DNA of 64,000 nt from Bradyrhizobium sp. AUGA SZCCT0158 (GTDB lineage: Bacteria > Pseudomonadota > Alphaproteobacteria > Rhizobiales > Xanthobacteraceae), in assembly GCF_018130065.1 (NCBI RefSeq), contig NZ_JAFCME010000016.1, positions 1 through 64,000 of the forward strand. The letters are read 5' to 3'. This document shows, piece by piece, positions 51,644 through 60,029 of this stretch. The notes below the pieces were generated by a model. That model was not told where the DNA came from. It did not search any database and saw only the letters and a list, made by a program, of their open reading frames with translations. Every line of letters begins with the position of its first letter. The first letter of the stretch is position 1. The position numbers were made by a program, and so were the translations under genes.

Positions 51644-53610
51644 CTGTCATGAAGCCGACGCCTTTCTTCAAAATCCTGATCGCCAACCGCGGCGAGATCG
51701 CGCTGCGCATCATGCGCACCGCGCGCCGCCTCGGCTATGGCGTGGTTGCGGTCTATTCGGATGCCGACCGCGACGCGCTGCATGTCCGCGAAGCGGATCA
51801 AGCCGTGCGGATCGGTGAGGCGCTGCCGGCGCAATCCTATTTGCGCATTGAGGCGATCATTGCGGCGGCCAAAGCCAGCGGCGCCACGGCGGTGCATCCT
51901 GGCTACGGCTTCCTCGCCGAAAACGAAGATTTTGTGCAAGCCTGCCGCGACGCTGGGCTGGTGTTCATTGGGCCATCGCCGGAAGCGATCCGGGCGATGG
52001 GCAACAAGGCCGGCGCCAAGGAGATCATGGAAAAGGCCGGCGTGCCCTGCGTGCCCGGCTATCAGGGCGCCGATCAGAGCGACGCCGTGATGCTGGCGGA
52101 AGCCAATAAGATCGGCTTTCCCGTGATGATCAAGGCGGTGGCGGGCGGCGGCGGGCGCGGCATGCGGCTCGTGGCCGACGCCGCGGCATTTCCGGATGCA
52201 CTGCGCAGCGCACGGTCGGAGGCGCAGGGCGCGTTCGGCGATCCCACGGTCATTTTGGAACGCGCCATCGTCAATCCCCGCCATATCGAAATCCAGGTGT
52301 TCGGCGATCGTTACCGCAATGCCGTCCATCTCGGCGAGCGCGATTGCTCGGTGCAGCGGCGGCACCAGAAGCTGATCGAGGAGGCGCCGTCGCCGGCGGT
52401 GTCGCCGAAGCTGCGGGCGCGGATGGGCGCGGTTGCAGTGTCAGCCGTCAAGGCGATCGGCTATGAGGGCGCCGGCACACTGGAATTCCTGCTCGATGGC
52501 AGCGGCGAGTTCTATTTCATGGAAATGAACACGCGGCTGCAGGTCGAGCATCCCGTCACCGAAGCGATCACGGGCCTCGATCTGGTCGAACTGCAACTGC
52601 GCGTCGCCAGCGGCGAGCCGCTCGGGCTGGTGCAGGAAGACATCAAATTCTCCGGCCATGCCATCGAGGTGCGGCTGTGTTCGGAAGATGCCGGCCACGA
52701 TTTCATGCCGCAATCCGGCACGATGGCGTTGTGGCAGATGCCGGACGGTATCCGGGTCGAACATGCGCTGCAATCCGGTTCCGAGATTCCGCCGTTCTAC
52801 GATTCGATGATCACGAAGATCATCAGCCATGGCGCCACCCGCGATGAAGCCCGGGGCAAGCTGATCGTCGGTCTGGAGCAGGTGGCTGCATTCGGCGTCA
52901 CCACCAATCAGGGCTTTCTGATTTCATGCCTGCGCCATCCCGGTTTTGCCGCGGGCGAGGCGACCACGGCGTTCATCGGCAGCCACCGCGATGAATTGCT
53001 GGCGCCGCGCAAGGATGCAGCTTCGGATGCCGAGCTTGCGGCGTTGCTGTTGTATGTCACCGATCCCTCGGCGCCGAAGTGGAAGCCCGGACGTTCGCTG
53101 GCGGCGGCGTTCCCGGTTCCCGTTCGTGTCGAGATCGGCGGCGCGGTCCATGAGATCGAGATCGTGCGCGAGCGTGACGGCAGCTATCGCGGGCTCAACA
53201 ACACGCTCTATCGAATCGAAGTTCACGCCGTCGACGGCGACACCATCCGCTTCAGCCGCGACGGTCTTGCGGAGTCCGTCAAATTCCTGCGTGACCGGGA
53301 TCGGCTCTATTTCCTGCACCGCGGCGCCACGATTGCGGTCCGCGATTTGACGCTGGCCGCGCCGGTGTCAGCCGCGGCCAGCGGCGGCGACGGCAAGGTG
53401 AGGGCGGCGATGAACGGCCGCGTTGTCGCCGTGCTGGTCAAGCCGGGCGAGCAGGTCACGGCCGGCCAGCCTGTCATGACGCTGGAAGCGATGAAGATGG
53501 AGCATGTGCATACGGCAGGTGTTGCGGGCACAGTCGCGGCCATCGATGTCGCCGAGGGCGAGCAGGTGACGACGGGGAAGATCGTGGTGGAGATCGAGGC
53601 GGTGGCCTGA
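51640..53610 (+). CDS. Acyl-CoA carboxylase, biotin carboxylase/carrier subunit
   Basis: The alpha subunit, 656 aa. An N-terminal biotin carboxylase domain (ILIANRGEIALRIMRTARRL, ATP-grasp GGGGRGMRLV, YFMEMNTRLQVEHPVTE, about 1-450) is followed by a linker domain and a biotinyl carrier domain with EAMKMEHVH (biotinylated Lys about 60 residues from the end). It carboxylates the biotin and passes CO2 to the partner encoded just upstream. ATP and bicarbonate are used. Confidence 0.93.
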   Translation: MTVMKPTPFFKILIANRGEIALRIMRTARRLGYGVVAVYSDADRDALHVREADQAVRIGEALPAQSYLRIEAIIAAAKASGATAVHPGYGFLAENEDFVQACRDAGLVFIGPSPEAIRAMGNKAGAKEIMEKAGVPCVPGYQGADQSDAVMLAEANKIGFPVMIKAVAGGGGRGMRLVADAAAFPDALRSARSEAQGAFGDPTVILERAIVNPRHIEIQVFGDRYRNAVHLGERDCSVQRRHQKLIEEAPSPAVSPKLRARMGAVAVSAVKAIGYEGAGTLEFLLDGSGEFYFMEMNTRLQVEHPVTEAITGLDLVELQLRVASGEPLGLVQEDIKFSGHAIEVRLCSEDAGHDFMPQSGTMALWQMPDGIRVEHALQSGSEIPPFYDSMITKIISHGATRDEARGKLIVGLEQVAAFGVTTNQGFLISCLRHPGFAAGEATTAFIGSHRDELLAPRKDAASDAELAALLLYVTDPSAPKWKPGRSLAAAFPVPVRVEIGGAVHEIEIVRERDGSYRGLNNTLYRIEVHAVDGDTIRFSRDGLAESVKFLRDRDRLYFLHRGATIAVRDLTLAAPVSAAASGGDGKVRAAMNGRVVAVLVKPGEQVTAGQPVMTLEAMKMEHVHTAGVAGTVAAIDVAEGEQVTTGKIVVEIEAVA

Positions 53611-53687
53611 TTTTACCTTCCAATAGTGGAGCATTTTCCGCGCTTCAAGCGTAAGCTGCCCAAAATCGTCACGCATTGGAGACGCTA

Positions 53688-54065
53688 ATGAGCGGCGTAA
53701 GCTGGAAACTGGACGACGACTTCAAGACGGTAACGATCACGTTCCCTTCCACCCCGCCAGTTGCAATAAAAATGGATGCCGACGGTGCCGGCCGGATGAT
53801 GCAGGACCTTGGAGAGTTTCGAGCCCGGATGAAGCCGGAAACTCCCTCGACTTACCAGACCGGCCAGAAGTGCGAGGCTGTGCCGTATCCGGCTTGGCGC
53901 ACCGAGCCCGAGCTGATGCAGGGCAATACCGTTCTTCATATCCGGGATCCCCGATTCGGCTGGCTCCACTACATGTTCTCGAAGGAGGACACGCAGAAGC
54001 TGATTACTCAGCTGCAGGCGCAGCTCAACGCCCGCCCTGAAACGCAATCGAGCAAGTTGAATTAG
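53688..54065 (+). CDS. Hypothetical protein
   Basis: A 125-residue soluble protein that I do not recognise. It starts WKLDDDFKTVTITFPSTPPV, has no signal peptide or membrane segment, and ends in a helical, Gln-rich tail (KLITQLQAQLNARPE). GGAG lies near ATG 53688. It follows the carboxylase by 77 bases and precedes a repeat element; separate transcription is likely. Confidence 0.6.
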   Translation: MSGVSWKLDDDFKTVTITFPSTPPVAIKMDADGAGRMMQDLGEFRARMKPETPSTYQTGQKCEAVPYPAWRTEPELMQGNTVLHIRDPRFGWLHYMFSKEDTQKLITQLQAQLNARPETQSSKLN

Positions 54066-54129
54066 CTGAGATGTGGCGGCCACGTAACTCTCTAGCCGCG
54101 TCATTGCCTGCAACAAACGCGAAGCGCTT

Positions 54130-54208
54130 GTGCAAGGGAGCGAAAGCTACGAAGCAATCCATCGTTTCCGAGCGGAGACGTGGATTGCTTCGCTTCGCTC
54201 GCAATGAC
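54130..54208. repeat. Palindromic intergenic element
   Basis: Shares gaagcaatccat / atggattgcttcgc-type arms and gctcgcaatgac end with the element at 36531-36639. Located between convergent genes. Confidence 0.65.
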
Positions 54209-54242
54209 GGCAGAGGGGCCTTCGTACGGACGACGATAGATT

Positions 54243-55235
54243 CTACTCCGCCCGCCCCGTGCCCTCATTGAGCCAGCACGCCACCTCATGCCGCGCGCCG
54301 GCATCAAGCAGCGACGGCCGTTCGACCTTGCAGCGGTCCATGACGTAGCGACAGCGGGTGTGGAAGGCGCAGCCCGACGGCGGGTTGATCGGGCTTGGCA
54401 CGTCGCCGTCGATCATGGGCGCGAGCTTCTTCGCCTTGGGATTGGCGACCGGCACCGAGGCCAGCAGCGCCTGCGTATAGGGATGGCGCGGGTTGGCGAA
54501 CAACTCGGTCTTGTCGGCGATCTCGACGATGCGCCCGAGATACATCACGGCGACGCGGTGGCTGATATGGGCGACCACGGCGAGGTCATGAGCGATGAAC
54601 AAATAGGAAAAATTGTTCTTGCGCTGCAGGTCGATCAACAGATTGATCACCTGCGCCTGGATCGAGACGTCGAGCGCGGACACCGGCTCGTCGCAGACGA
54701 TCAGGCTCGGCCCCAATGATAACGCTCGCGCGATGCAGATGCGCTGCCGCTGGCCGCCGGAGAACTGATGCGGATAGTTCTTCATCTGGTCCGCGCGCAG
54801 GCCGACCTGGGCGAACAGTTCGGCGACGCGTTCCTGCTGCTTGGCGCCGGTGGCGAGGCCGTGGACGCCGAGCGGCTCGCCGACGATGTCGCCGGCAGTC
54901 ATGCGCGGATTGAGCGAAGCGAACGGATCCTGGAATACGATCTGCATCGAGCGCCGATGCGGGCGCAGATCTGTCTTGCTGAGGTTGGTGATATCAGTGC
55001 CATTAAGCTTGATGGCGCCGCTGGTCGGTTCCACCAGCCGCAACACGCTGCGCGCCACCGTCGACTTGCCGCAGCCGGACTCGCCGACCAGCCCCAGCGT
55101 CTCGCCCTTGCCGACCGAGAAGCTGACGCCGTCGACCGAATGCACGGTGCCGATGCGCCGGCGCAGGATGCCGCCGCGCACCGGGTAATGTTTGACGAGG
55201 TCGGTAACCTCCAAGAGGGGCGCTCTGTCGGTCAT
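54243..55235 (-). CDS. Peptide/nickel-type ABC transporter ATPase 2
   Basis: OppF/DppF-type ATPase of 330 aa. Walker A GESGCGKST, signature FSGGQRQRICIARAL, Walker B LIVCDEPVSALD and the C-terminal oligopeptide-transporter motif with NPPSGCAFHTRCRY, where cysteines mark this family. Start ATG 55235 overlaps the stop of ATPase 1 (ATGA). Last gene of the importer operon. Confidence 0.93.
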   Translation of the reverse strand: MTDRAPLLEVTDLVKHYPVRGGILRRRIGTVHSVDGVSFSVGKGETLGLVGESGCGKSTVARSVLRLVEPTSGAIKLNGTDITNLSKTDLRPHRRSMQIVFQDPFASLNPRMTAGDIVGEPLGVHGLATGAKQQERVAELFAQVGLRADQMKNYPHQFSGGQRQRICIARALSLGPSLIVCDEPVSALDVSIQAQVINLLIDLQRKNNFSYLFIAHDLAVVAHISHRVAVMYLGRIVEIADKTELFANPRHPYTQALLASVPVANPKAKKLAPMIDGDVPSPINPPSGCAFHTRCRYVMDRCKVERPSLLDAGARHEVACWLNEGTGRAE

Positions 55236-56245
55236 ATCGCGGCCACCATTTCCGCCGCGCGCCAGCACGCCGAAAAATGATTATCGCCGAAATCCTTGAG
55301 CGGCGGATATTCTGCGCGGCAGCGGTCGATTGCGAACGGACAGCGCGGCGCAAAGGCGCAGCCCGGCGGCAAATTGGTCAGCGACGGCACCATGCCGGGA
55401 ATTTCGTTCAACCTGACATCCTCTTTCGCGCCAAGCGAAATCACCGCCGGCATCGAGGCCATCAGGCCGCGGGTGTAGGGATGCCGTGGATTCTCGAACA
55501 GCGCCTCGACAGTGGCCTCCTCGACCTTCTTGCCGGCATACATCACGATCACGCGCTGCGCGGTCTGGGCGACCACGCCGAGATCGTGGGTGATCAGGAT
55601 CAGTCCGGTGCCGAGCGTCTTTTGCAGATCGACGATCAGCGCGAGGATTTGCGCCTGGATCGTGACGTCGAGCGCGGTGGTCGGCTCGTCCGCGATCAGC
55701 AGCGCCGGCCGGCACGCCAGCGCCATCGCGATCATCGCGCGCTGGCGCATGCCGCCGGAAAGCTGGTGCGGATATTCCTGCGCTCGCCGCTCCGGCTCGG
55801 GAATGCGGACGAGGCGCAGCATCTCGACCGCTTTCGCCCATGCTTCCTTCGCCGTCATGTCCTGGTGCAGGCGCACCACCTCGGTGATCTGGTCGCCGAT
55901 CCGCATCACTGGATTGAGCGAGGTCATCGGCTCCTGGAAGATCATCGACATCCGGTTGCCGCGGATCTTGCGCATGTCCGCTTCGTCGATGCCGAGCAGG
56001 TCAGTGCCTTCGAGCGTCACCGAGCCGCCGACGATCCGGCCCGGCGGGTCCGGCACCAGCCGCATGATCGACAGCGCGCTGACGCTCTTGCCGCAGCCGG
56101 ATTCGCCGACGATCGCCAGCGTCTCGCCGCGGCGGACGTGGAAAGAGACGTCATCGACCGCCCGGAACAGGCCCGAATTGGTGAAGAACACCGTCTGCAG
56201 GTTCTTCACATCGAGAACCGTCTCATCCGCTCGTGCCAGCGTCAT
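55232..56245 (-). CDS. Peptide/nickel-type ABC transporter ATPase 1
   Basis: OppD/DppD-type ATPase of 337 aa. Walker A VGESGCGKSVSAL, signature LSGGMRQRAMIAMAL, Walker B LLIADEPTTALD, and the family tail LPPGCAFAPRCPFA. ATG 56245 shares one base with the permease stop (TGATG), and the frame upstream over the permease is only a shadow. Works as a heterodimer with ATPase 2. Confidence 0.93.
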   Translation of the reverse strand: MTLARADETVLDVKNLQTVFFTNSGLFRAVDDVSFHVRRGETLAIVGESGCGKSVSALSIMRLVPDPPGRIVGGSVTLEGTDLLGIDEADMRKIRGNRMSMIFQEPMTSLNPVMRIGDQITEVVRLHQDMTAKEAWAKAVEMLRLVRIPEPERRAQEYPHQLSGGMRQRAMIAMALACRPALLIADEPTTALDVTIQAQILALIVDLQKTLGTGLILITHDLGVVAQTAQRVIVMYAGKKVEEATVEALFENPRHPYTRGLMASMPAVISLGAKEDVRLNEIPGMVPSLTNLPPGCAFAPRCPFAIDRCRAEYPPLKDFGDNHFSACWRAAEMVAAI

Positions 56246-57138
56246 CAGCCGCGCTGCCTCGGGTCGAGGATATCGCGCAGTGCGTCGCCGAACAGATTGG
56301 TGCCGAACACCGCAAGGCTGATCGCGACGCCGGGGAAGATCACCAGCCACGGCGCGGTGCGGACATATTCCGCCGCCGATTCCGACAGCATGCGGCCCCA
56401 TGACGGATAGGGCTCGGGAATGCCGAGGCCGAGAAACGACAGCGAGGCTTCGGTGAGAATGGTGGAACCGAGCTGCGCGGTCGCCAGCACGATCAGCGGC
56501 GCCAGCGTGTTGGGCAGCACGTGGCGGATAGCGATGCGCGTTTCGCTCATGCCGATCGACTTGGCGGCCTCGACGAACGGCAGTTCGCGCAAGGCCAGCG
56601 TGTTGGCGCGGATGACGCGGGCCACCGTCGGAATCAGCGGGATCGCGATCGCGATGATGACGTTCGGCAGCGACGGCCCCAGAGCCGCTGTCATGACCAG
56701 CGCCAGCACCAGCAGCGGCAGGGCCTGCAATATGTCGGTCACGCGTTGGAACAGCAAATCGACCCAGCCCGAGAGATAGCCGGAGACGAGGCCGACGATG
56801 ACGCCGAGCGTCGAGCCCAGCAGCGTGGCGCCGATGCCGACGGCGAGCGAAATCCGGGCGCCATGGACGATCCGGCTCCAGACATCGCGGCCGAATGAAT
56901 CGGTGCCCAGCCAATGCACGGCATCGGGCGCCGCCAGCCGGTGCGTGGAATCGACGCTGAGCGGACTGAAGCGGCAGATCAAGTCGGCCGATATCGCCAC
57001 CCAGACGAACATTATCATGATGAAGAGGCCGATGGTGCCGAGCATGTAGCGTTGCGCGAGAAACGTCAGCCGGCGCCAGCCATGCGTCGAATGGGCGCCG
57101 GCGCGTTTCAGTTCGCTATCGTAATTGACTACAGCCAA
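56245..57138 (-). CDS. Peptide-type ABC transporter permease C
   Basis: DppC/OppC-type permease, 297 aa, with an N-terminal cytoplasmic leader, an early membrane helix and a conserved binding-protein-dependent transport core of five further helices. The EAA-like loop reads EAAKSIGMSETRIAIRHVLP. VDSTHRLAAPDAVHWLGTDS is the typical DppC periplasmic start of the core. 11 bases after permease B. Confidence 0.92.
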   Translation of the reverse strand: MAVVNYDSELKRAGAHSTHGWRRLTFLAQRYMLGTIGLFIMIMFVWVAISADLICRFSPLSVDSTHRLAAPDAVHWLGTDSFGRDVWSRIVHGARISLAVGIGATLLGSTLGVIVGLVSGYLSGWVDLLFQRVTDILQALPLLVLALVMTAALGPSLPNVIIAIAIPLIPTVARVIRANTLALRELPFVEAAKSIGMSETRIAIRHVLPNTLAPLIVLATAQLGSTILTEASLSFLGLGIPEPYPSWGRMLSESAAEYVRTAPWLVIFPGVAISLAVFGTNLFGDALRDILDPRQRG

Positions 57139-57149
57139 ACCTGAATCTC

Positions 57150-58097
57150 CTAATCTCCGTAGCGGATGCGCGGATCGATCGCGGCATACAGCAAGTCGAC
57201 GGTGAAGTTGGCGAACACCACGACGACCGCGATCAGCATCACGAGGTTCTGCACGATCGGGTAGTCGCGCCAGCGCAGCGCCTCGACCAGGAAGCGGGCG
57301 ATGCCCGGGATATTGAACACGGTTTCGGTGACGATCAGCCCGCCGATCAGGAAAGCGGCCTCGATGCCGATCACGGTGATGACGGGCAGGATGGCGTTCT
57401 TCAGCGCATGGCGGTAATTGACCGAATTCTCCGAGGCGCCCTTGGCGCGCGCGGTGCGGATGAAATCCTGGCGCAGGATTTCCAGCATCGAGGAGCGCGT
57501 GATACGCATCGTCAGCGCGGCGCTGCGAAAGCCGACCGCCATCGCCGGCACGGCGTAGATGGCGATCGCTTCGGTCCAGGTTTTCGGATTGGGGTTGAAG
57601 ATCGGCATGGTTCCGAACATCGAAACCGACGCCATCAGGATCAGCAGCCCGAGCCAGAACGAGGGCAGCGACAGCCCGCTCAGGCTGACGATACGCAAGG
57701 CATAATCAAGCCTTGTGCCCTGGTGAACGGCGCTGATGACGCCGAGGGGAATGCCGATCGCTGCGGAGAACAGCAGTGCCAGGCCCGCCAGCCGCGCCGT
57801 GATCGGAATTCGCGGCAGGATCTCCTGCAGCGCCGGTTTTTCCGACACATAGGAATAGCCGAGATCGCCGTGCAGCAACCCGCCGATCCAGCGGAAATAC
57901 TGCACCACGATCGGGTCGCTGAGACCGAGTTCCTTTTCCAGATTGGCCTTGTCGGCGGGATCGACAAAGCCGGCTGCGTCGAACAGGATGTCGACGATAT
58001 TGCCGGGAACGACGCGCAGCAGCACGAAGATGATGATCGAGATCCCGATCAGGGTCACGAACATCAACGCGAGGCGTCGCACGATATAAGCAAACAC
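57150..58097 (-). CDS. Peptide-type ABC transporter permease B
   Basis: DppB/OppB-type permease, 315 aa, six helices. It opens with YIVRRLALMFVTLIGISIII, the DppB signature region, and has the ATPase-docking loop RTARAKGASENSVNYRHALK. It follows the binding-protein gene by 39 bases on the same strand, in the standard order binding protein-B-C-D-F. Confidence 0.93.
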   Translation of the reverse strand: MFAYIVRRLALMFVTLIGISIIIFVLLRVVPGNIVDILFDAAGFVDPADKANLEKELGLSDPIVVQYFRWIGGLLHGDLGYSYVSEKPALQEILPRIPITARLAGLALLFSAAIGIPLGVISAVHQGTRLDYALRIVSLSGLSLPSFWLGLLILMASVSMFGTMPIFNPNPKTWTEAIAIYAVPAMAVGFRSAALTMRITRSSMLEILRQDFIRTARAKGASENSVNYRHALKNAILPVITVIGIEAAFLIGGLIVTETVFNIPGIARFLVEALRWRDYPIVQNLVMLIAVVVVFANFTVDLLYAAIDPRIRYGD

Positions 58098-58136
58098 CTG
58101 GCTATTCTCCCTGGCCGGCCGACGTTATGGCGGACG

Positions 58137-59732
58137 CTACTTGTCCATCCATACATCCTCGTAACGATAGCCGTTATAGGAGCTGTTCACCATGATGGTG
58201 ATGCCCTTGACGTAGGGCTGCCAGCACGAACCCGAGCGGCCGTGGTAGATGATCGGGCGGGCGACGTCTTCCTGCAGCTTCTTGTCGATCTCCCAGACGA
58301 TTTTCTTGCGCTTGGCGACGTCGGTTTCCTGGGATTGCTCGCCGAACAGCTTTTCGATGTCCTTGTTGCAGTAGTTGGTGTAGTTGCGCTCCGAGCCGCA
58401 GGAATAGTTCTCGTAGAACGACTGGTCGGGATCGTCGACCGCATTGCCGGTCAGATTGAGGCCGAGCGCATAATCCTTGCGCGCGACTTTCGAGAACCAG
58501 TTCGCCGTCTCGACCACGTCAAGCTCGCCGTCGATATAGATGCTCTTGAGCTGATCGATCAGGATGATGGCGGGGTCGCGATAGATCGGAATATTGCGCG
58601 TTGCGACCTTGACCGCGAGCCGCTTGTCCGGCCCAAAGCCCGCCTTCTGCATCAGCTTGCGCGCTTCTTCCCGGTTGGCGTTGATGTCGGGGCCGTAGCC
58701 CGGGATCGTCTCCAGCATCTCTTTCGGCATTGCCCACAACCCGCCCGGGGCGGGAAGCATGGTGCCGCCGATATCCGCCTGTCCCTCGAACAGGATCGAG
58801 ATGAACGCCTTGCGGTCGATCGCCAGCGCCATCGCGCGGCGGATATCCAGGCTGTCAAACGGCGGCGAGGACGAGTTGACGATGATGTTGGTCGAGACGT
58901 TGATCGGCTCGACGACGCACACGGCGTTCGGCGACTGCTTCTTGACGTCCTTGAGCAGCGGGATCGACACTTCGGTCGGGAACGTCATGTCGAACTGGCC
59001 GGAAATAAAGCCGAGAATGGCGGTCGACCGGTTGGTGATGATGGTGAATTCCATGCCGTCGAGATACGGCAGGCCCTTCTTCCAGTAATCCGGGTTGCGC
59101 GTCAGCTTGATCGATTCGTTGGCCTTGAACTCGACGAACTTGAACGGACCGGTGCCGGTCGGCTTGGTACGCATGTCGCCGGCCGAGACGTGGCAGGGAT
59201 AGACCGGTGTATAGCCGGAGGCGAGCAGCGCCAGCAGCGCCGGCTGCGGCCGTTTCAGGTTGAACGACGCCTCGAAATCGCCTGACGTGGTGACGTCAAC
59301 GACCTCGTCGTACCAGGATTTTCGCGGGTTCTTGCGGAACTTCTGCTGCGACTTGCCCATCAGCATGTCGAAGGTGCATTTGACGTCCGCGGCGGTGAAC
59401 GGCTTGCCGTCGTGCCACTTGACGCCCTGCCGCAGCTTGAAGGTGAGCTTCTTCTTGTCGCCGCTCCAGGCCCAGCTTTCCGCAAGATCCGGGACGATCG
59501 ATTCCATGGAGTTCTGCGGGACGTCCTGCTTGTAGATCACGAGGTTGTTGAAAACCGGCATGAAGGGAATGTTGACCGAATAGGTCGCTTCCTCGTGGAT
59601 CGAGGCGCTGGCCGGGCTGTCGCGGTGATAGACCTTGAGAATGCCGCCCTGCTTGGGCTCGCCTGCCGATGCAACATGGTAGGCCGGCAGCAATAACAAC
59701 GCCGCGACGGCAAGCGTTCGCACGCTCCGCAT
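58137..59732 (-). CDS. Peptide-type ABC transporter binding protein
   Basis: SBP_bac_5 family periplasmic receptor, 531 aa. The signal peptide covers residues 1-23 (VASAG end). Then GGILKVYHRDSPASASIHEE, and TFKLRQGVKWHDGKPFTAADV, a hallmark of the family. The ligand may be a peptide, sugar or aromatic ether; the adjacent CoA ligase and dehydrogenase hint at a carboxylic or alcohol substrate. First gene of the five-gene transporter operon. Confidence 0.92.
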   Translation of the reverse strand: MRSVRTLAVAALLLLPAYHVASAGEPKQGGILKVYHRDSPASASIHEEATYSVNIPFMPVFNNLVIYKQDVPQNSMESIVPDLAESWAWSGDKKKLTFKLRQGVKWHDGKPFTAADVKCTFDMLMGKSQQKFRKNPRKSWYDEVVDVTTSGDFEASFNLKRPQPALLALLASGYTPVYPCHVSAGDMRTKPTGTGPFKFVEFKANESIKLTRNPDYWKKGLPYLDGMEFTIITNRSTAILGFISGQFDMTFPTEVSIPLLKDVKKQSPNAVCVVEPINVSTNIIVNSSSPPFDSLDIRRAMALAIDRKAFISILFEGQADIGGTMLPAPGGLWAMPKEMLETIPGYGPDINANREEARKLMQKAGFGPDKRLAVKVATRNIPIYRDPAIILIDQLKSIYIDGELDVVETANWFSKVARKDYALGLNLTGNAVDDPDQSFYENYSCGSERNYTNYCNKDIEKLFGEQSQETDVAKRKKIVWEIDKKLQEDVARPIIYHGRSGSCWQPYVKGITIMVNSSYNGYRYEDVWMDK

Positions 59733-60029
59733 GGTGTCCCCTCCCGGGAATGTTCGGTCTCAATGGCCGATTACCACCGACGATAGCATGACCATCCTGC
59801 CGGGCAACCGGCCAAGTCCGGGCGGATGTTGGCAATTCGAACTAATAGTCCGTGTGGTGGAACTGACCCGATTTTTGCGGCGATTTGCACGGAAATGGGT
59901 CAGCAATTGCCGCCGTCGTTGCGACGCACACAAGATAATCGCGCCATAATGCCTCACCCGAGCATTCGTGCCGTCACATTCCCTCATATTTCGCATCAAC
60001 GCGGCCCCGCGTTTGCCGATCAGCGCCGC
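59733..60029. other. Intergenic region with an imperfect palindrome
   Basis: No gene seen in 297 bases. It should hold the transporter promoter on the minus strand. CTGACCC (59863-59869) and GGGTCAG (59897-59903) form a small stem with a 27-base loop of unknown role. Confidence 0.5.

Noticed and set aside
57408..59285. Long plus-strand open frame opposite the permease and binding-protein genes
   Set aside because: Its protein is Arg/Asp/His-rich with no domain; it is the antisense shadow of two well-recognised transport genes.
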